Source: X23 sp050251575 (GTDB lineage: Bacteria; Bacillota; Clostridia; SK-Y3). Taken from it: 32,528 nt of DNA. The position numbers and the translations under genes were made by a program. Numbering within the stretch: the first letter of the stretch is position 1; each line of letters starts with the position of its first letter. Under the pieces are notes generated by a model. That model did not search any database. It saw only the letters and a program-made list of their open reading frames with translations, and had not been told where the DNA came from. Below, one piece after another: positions 1-6,031 of the stretch. The stretch is taken from contig JBFWMP010000016.1 in assembly GCA_050251575.1 (NCBI GenBank), positions 1-32,528 of the forward strand. Direction: 5' to 3'.

Positions 1-33
1 AAATCCACTAAGCCTATCTGTTTTATTATTCAT
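1..33 (-). CDS. Start of a downstream germination gene (partial, runs off the left edge)
   Basis: Only the first 11 codons are present: ATG then NNKTDRLSGF. A ribosome site (AAGGAGA, 45-51) lies about 11 bases upstream, inside the last codons of the gerA-like gene, whose stop is at 40-42. The 6-base gap implies translational coupling. In ger operons the A-type subunit is normally followed by a B-type (permease-like) or C-type (lipoprotein) subunit, so one of these is expected. That identity is inference from context because too little protein is visible. Confidence 0.6.
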   Translation of the reverse strand, partial: MNNKTDRLSGF

Positions 34-39
34 GCTCTA

Positions 40-1632
40 TCACATCTCCTTTACAGGGTCTTGGTCCTGCCGGTCGATATCCACCGGATTAATATATTCG
101 GGCCGTCTGCCCATGAACTGAACAGGCAGTCTGACGAAGGTATCCTTCCAATCCCGATGCTGAAGCGGAGCAAGCGGGGCTGTATAGCTCACACCAAAGC
201 TCTTTAACATCACAAAGTGAATATTTATGATAATAAAAGCCAGCATTACCCCATATAACCCAAGGGTAGCTGCCAATATCATGATAGGGAATCTTGTCAA
301 ACGGAATGCAACCGCCAGACTATAAGACGGTATCACAAAGGATGATATGGCTGTTGCAGCTACCAAAATGACCATAAACGGACTGGTAAGCCCTGCCCTT
401 ATTGCTGCATCTCCTATGACAAGTCCTCCTACAATACCTATCGTCTGCCCAATTGCTTTAGGCAGTCTTGCTCCGGCTTCTCTTAATAATTCAAATGTAG
501 CTTCCATTAACAAGGCCTCTACAAAGGCAGGAAAGGGCACACCTTCCCTGCTGGCAGCAAGCGATAATGCTAACGGCGTAGGCAGCATTCCCGGATGATA
601 TGCAACAATAGCAATATATAAAGACGGCGCGAAGGTAGCAACAACTGATCCTATCCATCTCAGCAGCCTTAATAAACTTCCTATCATCCAACGCTCATAG
701 AAATCTTCAGGGCTCTGAAAAAATTGGTATAAGCTTGCAGGTGCAATCAACGCAAACGGTGTACCGTCTACCAGGATAACTACACGCCCTTCCGCTAATG
801 CCGATGCAGCTTTATCGGGACGTTCGGTATTCTGTATCTGAGGAAACACGCTTGAATGATTATCTTCAATAAACTGCTCCAGTTCTCCCGACTCATGAAG
901 GTCATCAATATCGACTTCCTTAATTCGTTTTTCCACTTCTTCTACTAAAGCAGGGTTAGCAATTCCTTTAATATAGGTTAATACGACATTGGTTTTAGAC
1001 CGTCTTCCTACCGTGAAGTTTTTCAATACCATATTAGGATCACGAATTCTTCTGCGCAGCAGTGCGGTATTAAACCGCATTGTTTCGGTAAATCCTTCTC
1101 TCGGACCTCTTACTAAGACCTCTGCCGAAGGCTCTTGTACTCCTCTTGCAACCCATAGCCGGGTCCCGAGAATCATTACTTTGTTAAATCCATCTACTAT
1201 AAAAATGGTTTCACCCGACATTAACGGGAGCATGGCTTTATCAAGGTTTTCTGCTTCTTTCACTTCTGCTACTGAGACAATACGTTCCATGATAATCTTA
1301 GCAGCGTTTTCCTTTGTAAGCTCTTGCTGATGTTCTTTCTCTACCTGTCCTGATTCTAAGATCAGTGGTATGATTACATTTTCCTGTACCCAATCCTTAT
1401 TACTCAATCCATCAAAAAATATAACGCCACATTTGATGTTTCCAATAACCGATGTAAATTGACGAAATATAGCATCATCACTATCTTCCAAGTATGCCTT
1501 GAATTTATTAAAATTTTCTTCGAAATCTTTAGTGAATTCCGGAGTAATCCTCTCCTCAGGAGGCAGCTTTTTTTCTTTTTCTTCATCACTATTTTTTTTT
1601 TCATTTTTGTTTTTCTTAATGATTTTTACCAC
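40..1632 (-). CDS. Spore germination protein, GerA family (A subunit of a germinant receptor)
   Basis: The 530-residue product matches the GerA/SpoVAF family in length and layout. A lysine/glutamate-rich hydrophilic head (about residues 1-330) is followed by a hydrophobic region (about 325-480) with several membrane segments and a short polar tail. The family forms part of the inner-membrane germinant receptor that senses nutrients and triggers ion release from the dormant spore. Recognisable stretches include ILVDGTPFALIAPASLYQFF and GIVGGLVIGDAAIRAG. Translation starts at GTG (1630-1632), set by GGGAGGTG about 6 bases upstream. The gene is first in a ger operon continuing leftward. Which receptor (GerA, GerK, GerB or SpoVAF type) cannot be decided. 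Confidence 0.92.
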   Translation of the reverse strand: MVKIIKKNKNEKKNSDEEKEKKLPPEERITPEFTKDFEENFNKFKAYLEDSDDAIFRQFTSVIGNIKCGVIFFDGLSNKDWVQENVIIPLILESGQVEKEHQQELTKENAAKIIMERIVSVAEVKEAENLDKAMLPLMSGETIFIVDGFNKVMILGTRLWVARGVQEPSAEVLVRGPREGFTETMRFNTALLRRRIRDPNMVLKNFTVGRRSKTNVVLTYIKGIANPALVEEVEKRIKEVDIDDLHESGELEQFIEDNHSSVFPQIQNTERPDKAASALAEGRVVILVDGTPFALIAPASLYQFFQSPEDFYERWMIGSLLRLLRWIGSVVATFAPSLYIAIVAYHPGMLPTPLALSLAASREGVPFPAFVEALLMEATFELLREAGARLPKAIGQTIGIVGGLVIGDAAIRAGLTSPFMVILVAATAISSFVIPSYSLAVAFRLTRFPIMILAATLGLYGVMLAFIIINIHFVMLKSFGVSYTAPLAPLQHRDWKDTFVRLPVQFMGRRPEYINPVDIDRQDQDPVKEM

Positions 1633-1752
1633 TTATAACACCTCCCGGTAATAATTACATATAAACCGCTTTTGATCGGATAACGGATTCTAACATTCAT
1701 TCAGAGTCACAGAATCCTGTTTATGATTTGCATACAGGAGGAAAAATATACA

Positions 1753-2931
1753 TTATCTGAGTGGGTAGTGGGTGGTGGGTAGTGGGTGATGAAAAATGTG
1801 GTTTGATAGAATATCTCTATATACATAGGGGTTATACATATAGTACGCCATGCTTTCCAACATTCTTTGTGCCTTTACGGAATCTGTAGCAATTGACTTT
1901 TTTCTTCCATTTATAACAGAATAGAACAATGAATACTTAAAGTCTTTATTAAATTCTTTCCTGCATCTTTGAGTATAAGATTCTGCTGCTGAATGGTCAT
2001 CTTTATTCAGACTTTTCGCTACTTCTTGTGCCGCTATCTCCCCGCTTCTTATTGCATAATAAATCCCCTCTCCCGAGAAGGGATCAACAAAGCCTGCACA
2101 ATCTCCTGCAAAAAGGATATTACCACATGCGGCGGCTCTAGTGAATCCACCGGCAGGGATATAGCGTCCTGCCGGATGTATTATGGTTTGAGATAAGCTG
2201 TTTAGCTCAAAAAAGCATTTAAGGAATGTATCAAAAAACTCCACAAGTACTTTGGAATAGTGAGACCAACAACCAACTCCGACATTGTATCCTTGCTTTA
2301 GTGGAAAAGCCCATCCAAAGCCACCTAGAAAAGGTATGCAGAAAAAACTTGCCATGTTTTTACACGAAGCTGCCGGAGGACCCCCTGTATTCAAGATAGT
2401 TGACACTGTAAATCCCGTCTGCCACCTTGTCCATCGTTTCAATGCATGACATTTTCTTGTCATTATACTATTTACACCATCAGCTGCTATAACTTTTTTT
2501 CCATAGAAAACCTGAGTATCTGAATATACTTTTACCTTTTCTTTATTATTTATATCACCCACATTAATCACTTTACATGGACTTTTAAAATCTATACCCC
2601 GCTCTAAAGCCTGCTTAAGAAGGTAGTGATCAAACTCAGACCGCCGTACTGTTACACCTACTAATTGTGGAAAAGATTGTTCGTGCAATCTGTACTGCTC
2701 ATCATACAACCTGATACTGAATATTCCTTGTTCTATAACACTTTCATCCAATGGATTCTTTAGTAAGTCAAGTGTCTTTTTTGATAAATATCCTCCGCAT
2801 ACCTTATCTCTGGGAAATTCATGTTTGTCTATCAGCAAAACTTCTAACCCTTCTTCTGCTGCCACCTTTGCAGCGATACTACCTGCCGGTCCAGCACCGA
2901 CAATAATGACATCATATATCTTGTCTGCCAT
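1753..2931 (-). CDS. NAD(P)/FAD-dependent oxidoreductase, geranylgeranyl reductase family
   Basis: A 392-residue flavoprotein. The N-terminal Rossmann motif GAGPAG (residues 12-17) with acidic D35 binds the ADP part of FAD; CGGYLS follows at 45-50. A second FAD motif, FAGDCAGFVDPFSGEGIYYA, lies in the C-terminal third. These define the geranylgeranyl reductase family, which saturates isoprenoid chains; the substrate here is unknown. The start at 2931 (MADK) is chosen because GGAGGGAG sits directly upstream, whereas an in-frame ATG four codons earlier has no ribosome site. The last codons run into a GGGTDGT heptamer repeat (1763-1786), so the tail HHPLPTTHYPLR is probably not ancestral. It may be a lone gene. 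Confidence 0.85.
   Translation of the reverse strand: MADKIYDVIIVGAGPAGSIAAKVAAEEGLEVLLIDKHEFPRDKVCGGYLSKKTLDLLKNPLDESVIEQGIFSIRLYDEQYRLHEQSFPQLVGVTVRRSEFDHYLLKQALERGIDFKSPCKVINVGDINNKEKVKVYSDTQVFYGKKVIAADGVNSIMTRKCHALKRWTRWQTGFTVSTILNTGGPPAASCKNMASFFCIPFLGGFGWAFPLKQGYNVGVGCWSHYSKVLVEFFDTFLKCFFELNSLSQTIIHPAGRYIPAGGFTRAAACGNILFAGDCAGFVDPFSGEGIYYAIRSGEIAAQEVAKSLNKDDHSAAESYTQRCRKEFNKDFKYSLFYSVINGRKKSIATDSVKAQRMLESMAYYMYNPYVYRDILSNHIFHHPLPTTHYPLR
1763..1786 (+). repeat. Heptamer microrepeat with G-quadruplex pattern
   Basis: Four GGG tracts at 1763, 1770, 1777 and 1784 are separated by TAGT, TGGT and TAGT, giving an exact 7-base period. This fits the G3-N4-G3-N4-G3-N4-G3 quadruplex pattern on the plus strand; the transcribed minus-strand RNA is C-rich. 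It overlaps the 3' end of the flavoprotein gene. Confidence 0.7.
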
Positions 2932-3055
2932 AGCTCCCTCCATTTCTAAATAATTTCTTGACTCCTCAACTCTATAACTTCTGCTTTAATATGCTGCATT
3001 TAGGTGAAATTATAGAATCTATCTGTAGCCAATAAACTATAAACAACTCACTTGT

Positions 3056-3084
3056 AACACTTCAATGAATCCATTCATATTATG
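3056..3084 (+). promoter_or_regulatory. Sigma-K-like promoter for the 63-residue hydrophobic protein
   Basis: AACA (3056-3059), 16 bases, then CATATTATG (3076-3084). The sigma-K consensus is mACm-N16/17-CATAnnnTA, so only the last base of the -10 differs. The same layout recurs at 3441-3469. The transcript would start near 3090, about 65 bases before the gene. Consensus is established knowledge; use of this site is inferred. Confidence 0.45.
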
Positions 3085-3156
3085 TAACTATAGAGGGTAT
3101 CTAATACCCAACGGTTTTTCTTGAAATATAATTTTCTTAGAAAGGGGGCTTATTTG

Positions 3157-3348
3157 ATGAGTGGAATTGCAAAAACATCGACCCACGGTGATACATCAAT
3201 ATTGTTTTTTATATTAATTTTCCTTCTATTGTTCTACGACGATAGCGCTATCCGCGGCTATACTTGTACAGGAGGAACATCTGTTAAAAAAGGTGATAGT
3301 TCCATACTTTTCTTTATTCTAATATTCTTACTGCTGTTCTATAAGTAG
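3157..3348 (+). CDS. Small protein with two hydrophobic 'FILIFLLLF' modules (putative spore protein)
   Basis: A 63-residue protein built from two near-identical modules: GDTSILFFILIFLLLFY (11-27) and GDSSILFFILIFLLLFYK (46-63), joined by a polar linker with one Cys (C37). AAAGGGGG (3141-3148) lies 8 bases before the ATG at 3157, so an upstream in-frame TTG at 3121 is not used. Eleven of 17 codons differ between the modules although only one residue does, arguing for a selected protein sequence. I recognise no named family; the small hydrophobic, coat-like form and the sigma-K-like promoter suggest a spore-associated protein. A long hairpin follows 10 bases after the stop. Confidence 0.75.
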   Translation: MSGIAKTSTHGDTSILFFILIFLLLFYDDSAIRGYTCTGGTSVKKGDSSILFFILIFLLLFYK

Positions 3349-3357
3349 CATCTCAAA

Positions 3358-3412
3358 CCAAGGGGATGGTTGCTGAGGTTTGAAAATCAAACCTCAACAA
3401 CCATCCCCTTGG
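3358..3412. repeat. 25-bp near-perfect inverted repeat (hairpin) after the small gene
   Basis: The arms 3358-3382 and 3388-3412 pair over 25 positions with a single C-A mismatch around the loop AAAAT. No T-run follows on the plus strand, so it is not a standard terminator, though it may stabilise or end the upstream mRNA. It carries AAGGGGATGGTT, resembling AGGGGACGGTT in the palindrome at 5968-6025, so both may belong to one dispersed repeat family. Confidence 0.75.
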
Positions 3413-3440
3413 CCTATCCTTGGTCTAAATCGAAAAATGT

Positions 3441-3469
3441 AACACTTTTTCTATCAACCTCATAGTATG
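3441..3469 (+). promoter_or_regulatory. Sigma-K-like promoter for the 36-residue protein
   Basis: AACA (3441-3444), 16 bases, CATAGTATG (3461-3469). It shares TGTAACACTT at the -35 side and CATANTATGTA at the -10 side with the element at 3056-3084, while the spacers differ in sequence. The transcript would start near 3475. Confidence 0.45.
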
Positions 3470-3553
3470 TATTGAAAGCACCAAAAATTAAATTTTTCTA
3501 GCTGCAACGAGTTATCTTAGGCAGCAAGCTTATCAATGAAGGGAGGTAAAACC

Positions 3554-3664
3554 ATGGGATTCTTAGGATTTAATGGTGATGACGAAGTTTTATTCTTTAT
3601 CATCCTTTTCCTCTTACTGTTCTTTAATGGCAGAGGCGGATACGGTTATCTCGACAAGAAATAA
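3554..3664 (+). CDS. 36-residue hydrophobic module protein (putative spore protein)
   Basis: A very short gene starting MGFLGFNGDDEVLFFIIL and ending in a polar, glycine/tyrosine tail GRGGYGYLDKK. GGGAGGTAA (3541-3549) sits 4 bases before the ATG, an excellent ribosome site. The core GDDEVLFFIILFLLLFF (8-24) is the same acidic-cap plus phenylalanine/leucine module found twice in the upstream gene and, more loosely, twice in the 127-residue protein at 4653. A hairpin terminator follows at 3733-3761. The function is unknown; size, Gly/Tyr tail and the sigma-K-like promoter resemble small spore-coat peptides, but this is inference. Confidence 0.75.
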   Translation: MGFLGFNGDDEVLFFIILFLLLFFNGRGGYGYLDKK

Positions 3665-3673
3665 ATAATAACA

Positions 3674-3725
3674 GCGAATATTACATATCGCATGAAAACA
3701 TGCCCACTTTAAGTAATATTTACGC
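3674..3725 (+). other. Nested stem-loop between the 36-residue gene and the next operon
   Basis: An outer stem AATATTAC (3677-3684) / GTAATATT (3713-3720), extendable by GCG/CGC, encloses an inner stem GCATG (3690-3694) / CATGC (3699-3703) with loop AAAA. The outer right arm overlaps the -35 of the sigma-E-like promoter. No known RNA family is recognised. Confidence 0.4.
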
Positions 3726-3742
3726 TCATCATACCATACATA
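3714..3742 (+). promoter_or_regulatory. Sigma-E-like promoter for the three-gene operon
   Basis: TAATATT (3714-3720), 14 bases, CATACATA (3735-3742). The sigma-E consensus is kmATATT-N14/15-CATACAnT; only the final base of the -10 disagrees. The start point would be near 3749, leaving a leader of about 37 bases before the ATG at 3786. Confidence 0.45.
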
Positions 3743-3762
3743 TTAATGTATGGTTCTTTTTT
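3733..3762 (+). terminator. Rho-independent terminator after the 36-residue gene
   Basis: ACCATACAT (3733-3741) pairs with ATGTATGGT (3746-3754) around the loop ATTA, followed by TCTTTTTT. The left arm coincides with the -10 of the sigma-E-like promoter, so one segment may end one transcript and start the next. Confidence 0.7.
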
Positions 3763-3785
3763 ATCGGATGAATAGGAGGTTTCAG

Positions 3786-4112
3786 ATGTTTTCAAATACG
3801 AATAAAAAAATGAAGCAAATACTAATGAACATGGATCCGGCCGCTTTAGAAAAAGGCCTAAAAGCAGCCTCTGAAATGATGAATACTCCAGAAGGCAAAA
3901 AGCTTGTCGAACAATTAAAGAATACCGACAAGCAAAAGTTAATGGAGCAGTTTAATTCCATTGATGAGCAGGATTTAATAAAAAAAATTGATAATTTAGA
4001 TGTGAATGAATTAAACCAGAAAGTAAATAGCATAGACAAAGAGACGCTTCTTCATGAAATGAGTAATAATCCTGAACTAATGAAGAAAATAAACGATCTT
4101 TTAAATAAATAG
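3786..4112 (+). CDS. 108-residue helical hydrophilic protein, first gene of the small-protein operon
   Basis: The start is the ATG at 3786, fixed by AGGAGGT (3774-3780) five bases upstream; an in-frame start at 3750 lies inside the terminator hairpin and is rejected. The protein is rich in Lys, Glu, Asn and Met, has no membrane segment and reads as amphipathic helices. The C-terminal half holds loosely repeated units of about 13 residues: KLMEQFNSIDEQ, DLIKKIDNLDVN, ELNQKVNSIDKE and TLLHEMSNNPE, each with hydrophobics at matching places. I do not recognise a named family. The sigma-E-like promoter and neighbours suggest a sporulation role. Confidence 0.75.
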   Translation: MFSNTNKKMKQILMNMDPAALEKGLKAASEMMNTPEGKKLVEQLKNTDKQKLMEQFNSIDEQDLIKKIDNLDVNELNQKVNSIDKETLLHEMSNNPELMKKINDLLNK

Positions 4113-4219
4113 CATTGTATAGACTTATTTCATTAAGCATGTATGACTATCATGCTCATTGAATATATTGTACTAAAACATTAGTTTAATATGCCAAATT
4201 GATAGGAGGAGGATAGCAA

Positions 4220-4639
4220 GTGAGTGATGACTTTAACAACAAAGCGGAACAGTTTAAAGACCTTTTAGATAACGAAAAAATGGCTGATACTATAAAAATG
4301 CTAATGACTATGTTGGGAAACAATCAAAATAATAATAAAAATAACTCTGCTCAATTTAATAATGAAGAACATGGTGAAAAGACACCTGTGCCTATCAAAG
4401 AAATGTCACCAATAAATGCTTCTAGCTCCCGAATACCTATGGACGATACCATGGATACCATTATAAAAATTAAAAAGATGGTTGATAAGGTAAATTCTAC
4501 TGCCGACCCAAGGGTAAATCTTCTTTTGGCACTCAAGCCGTACCTTAACAACAACAGACAAACAAAATTAGATACTGCCATTAAAGTGGTGAATCTTACA
4601 AAATTATCAAGTGTTATAAATGAGATAGACAAAAAGTAA
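4220..4639 (+). CDS. 139-residue uncharacterised protein, second gene of the small-protein operon
   Basis: Starts at GTG (4220-4222) behind AGGAGGAGG (4204-4212). Residues 1-35 form a helical head, then a low-complexity Asn-rich stretch (NNQNNNKNN, about 34-42), a polar linker and a helical tail. The tail stretch PRVNLLLALKPYLNNNRQ, followed by KLDTAIKVVNLTKL, resembles the 'LL-A-KP-L---RQ-K-D-AI' pattern I associate with widespread uncharacterised Firmicute spore-cluster proteins; that match is from memory. No signal peptide or membrane segment is visible. It ends 13 bases before the next start, so the two are co-transcribed. A weak hairpin AGCATG/CATGCT (4136-4155) precedes it. Confidence 0.75.
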   Translation: MSDDFNNKAEQFKDLLDNEKMADTIKMLMTMLGNNQNNNKNNSAQFNNEEHGEKTPVPIKEMSPINASSSRIPMDDTMDTIIKIKKMVDKVNSTADPRVNLLLALKPYLNNNRQTKLDTAIKVVNLTKLSSVINEIDKK

Positions 4640-4652
4640 GGAGGGGACGCAA

Positions 4653-5036
4653 TTGTATAGACGATATTATCAACAGTATGACAGATTCGGTCATGATCTG
4701 CAACGACCGATTGATGAAAACATGGGAAATCCCATTGAACATCTTGATAATAGTATAAATGAGAATATTGAAACAACTGCAGAGCCGGAAATCATTGTAC
4801 CTGAGAAGCCCTCTCATACTGAACATTCTCAAATAACACAAACTCCAAAGATCCCAGCAAGAAGAGTATCCCGTCCTGCATCTGCAGCTCGTAAGAATAG
4901 TCCTTTTAATCTGTTCGGAAAACTAGGAAAGGATGATCTTTTACTACTCGCATTAATTTTTATTGTTTTACAAGAAGGAATAGATGATGATTTCTTATTG
5001 CTTATACTGATATTCCTGTTTTTTGTAGGATTATAA
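4653..5036 (+). CDS. 127-residue protein with C-terminal hydrophobic double module, last gene of the operon
   Basis: Starts at TTG (4653-4655), set by AAGGAGGGG (4638-4646) overlapping the end of the previous gene. Residues 1-90 are polar: an N-terminal Tyr/Arg cluster YRRYYQQYDRF, then a Pro/Thr/Glu linker and a basic patch (ARRVSRPASAARK). The last 35 residues hold two hydrophobic stretches with acidic caps, KDDLLLLALIFIVLQ and DDDFLLLILIFLFFVGL, echoing the modules in the two smaller upstream proteins. It could link the soluble operon products to a membrane or to the hydrophobic peptides. The function is unknown. Confidence 0.75.
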   Translation: MYRRYYQQYDRFGHDLQRPIDENMGNPIEHLDNSINENIETTAEPEIIVPEKPSHTEHSQITQTPKIPARRVSRPASAARKNSPFNLFGKLGKDDLLLLALIFIVLQEGIDDDFLLLILIFLFFVGL

Positions 5037-5059
5037 TACATCCTTGAAAAAGCAAAATA

Positions 5060-5084
5060 AAAAAAGCGGCAAAGTCGCTTTTTT
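5060..5084. terminator. Bidirectional hairpin terminator
   Basis: AAAAAAGCGGC (5060-5070) pairs with GTCGCTTTTTT (5074-5084) around AAA, with one G-T pair. The T-run serves the plus operon ending at 5036; the A-run gives a T-run for bofA, which ends at 5096 on the minus strand. Confidence 0.85.
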
Positions 5085-5095
5085 GTTTTGCCTTC

Positions 5096-5371
5096 TTATA
5101 TTTTTAGAATAAACTGTAATAAAAGAATCAATGCTGTACCCGGTATTCCTAAGACGCCAACTATGAGCGCAGTTAATGGATTGATACCAATATGTATACC
5201 TATAAAACCTCCAAAAAAATTAACAATCATCAATGCTATACCACCAAGCAAGCTATTATAAATAAGCTTTATCACCATTTTTAGCGGAACAAGTAGAATC
5301 CACCCAACAAAATATAAAAGTATAAGTCCAAAAACATACGCAACAATCACATTATATTCGATTGATGGCAT
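5096..5371 (-). CDS. bofA: Pro-sigma-K processing inhibitor BofA
   Basis: A 91-residue, almost entirely hydrophobic protein with the BofA ending: GGFIGIHIGINPLTALIVGV followed by LGIPGTALILLLQFIL. In Bacillus, BofA acts in the mother-cell membrane around the forespore with SpoIVFA to hold back the SpoIVFB protease that matures sigma-K. AGGAG lies 8 bases before the ATG at 5371, which is preferred over a GTG three codons earlier. It ends the dnaX-ybaB-recR-flavodoxin-DUF2508-bofA block. A sigma-E-like promoter (5446-5474) precedes it, and its products could affect the sigma-K-like promoters nearby. Confidence 0.9.
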   Translation of the reverse strand: MPSIEYNVIVAYVFGLILLYFVGWILLVPLKMVIKLIYNSLLGGIALMIVNFFGGFIGIHIGINPLTALIVGVLGIPGTALILLLQFILKI

Positions 5372-5445
5372 TATTATCACTCCTGTCTAATAGTTAACAG
5401 CCTGCAGCCCACTATTTGCATTTTTGCGCTGCAAATCATATTAAC

Positions 5446-5474
5446 ATTATACGATTACATGAGCGGTAATATGA
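5446..5474 (-). promoter_or_regulatory. Sigma-E-like promoter upstream of bofA
   Basis: On the minus strand: TCATATT (5474-5468), 14 bases, CGTATAAT (5453-5446). The -35 fits the sigma-E consensus exactly; the -10 matches 5 of 7 fixed bases of CATACAnT. bofA is sigma-E-dependent in Bacillus. The leader also holds ATTTGCA-N9-TGCAAAT (5414-5436). Confidence 0.4.
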
Positions 5475-5492
5475 TAAAAATTTGGACAAATA

Positions 5493-5843
5493 TTAATAAG
5501 CTTTATCTCTTCTATTCGAAATATGTATATTCTCGAAACTTGCTACACTAATATTTCTCTCTTTTGCTTTCTTTAATAAATATTGATATCGTGTCTCAGC
5601 CGCTTTAATTTCATAAATAAAGTAATCTATAAGTTCATTATCCTTCGCAAACTCAAAATTGCTATTTGCAATATCAAGCTCTTTTTTTGCTTGAAATAAA
5701 TAATCTATCAACTCTTGCTTTTCCCGGCTTTCAGGATCTATATGAATCGGTGGTTTCCTGCTTGCGATTAGATTACTTAATAGTTCTTGTATATAATTAC
5801 TATTCTCCGTTGGCTTCATCTCGATAGATATGACTTTCCCCAT
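5493..5843 (-). CDS. DUF2508 (YaaL-like) family protein
   Basis: A 116-residue charged protein. Its core KKELDIANSNFEFAKDNELI, then DYFIYEIKAAETRYQYLLKK, is the hallmark of the DUF2508/YaaL family, which lies between recR and bofA in many Firmicutes. It has no membrane segment and probably folds as a helical hairpin. The ATG at 5843 follows GGAGGGACAGT. It is longer than typical family members because of an N-terminal extension of about 40 residues (MGKVISIEMKPTEN...). The molecular function is unknown; its position points to the sporulation-linked bofA unit. Confidence 0.85.
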   Translation of the reverse strand: MGKVISIEMKPTENSNYIQELLSNLIASRKPPIHIDPESREKQELIDYLFQAKKELDIANSNFEFAKDNELIDYFIYEIKAAETRYQYLLKKAKERNISVASFENIHISNRRDKAY

Positions 5844-5967
5844 ACTGTCCCTCCTTATTCCTTTTAAAAATACAATTTAAAATAATGGTAACTTATTGTA
5901 ATTATAATCAGAACTAAGGTAATTTATACTTTGTCCCTAGAAAAATACAAAAATAAAACAGTACAAA

Positions 5968-6025
5968 AAAACAGGGGACGGTTCTTTGTTCTAAAGCTTT
6001 AGAACAAAGAACCGTCCCCTGTTTT
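5968..6025. repeat. Perfect 58-bp palindrome (REP-like; also a likely terminator)
   Basis: Two 29-base arms are exact reverse complements with no loop, centred at 5996/5997 in AAAGCTTT. The outer part of each arm reads AAAACAGGGGACGGTT. On the minus strand it follows the flavodoxin stop by 7 bases and is followed by a T-run, so it can terminate transcription. Its sequence resembles a dispersed GGGGACGGTTCTTTGTT repeat that I recall from many Clostridia; the copy number here is not visible. Confidence 0.9.
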
Positions 6026-6031
6026 AAGTTC

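Noticed and set aside
3750..3785. Upstream in-frame start for the 108-residue protein
   Set aside because: The extra codons fall within the terminator hairpin and T-run; AGGAGGT directly precedes the ATG at 3786.
4351..4776. 141-residue minus-strand frame across the small-protein operon
   Set aside because: It lies antisense to two genes that have strong ribosome sites and coherent composition, and it has none itself.
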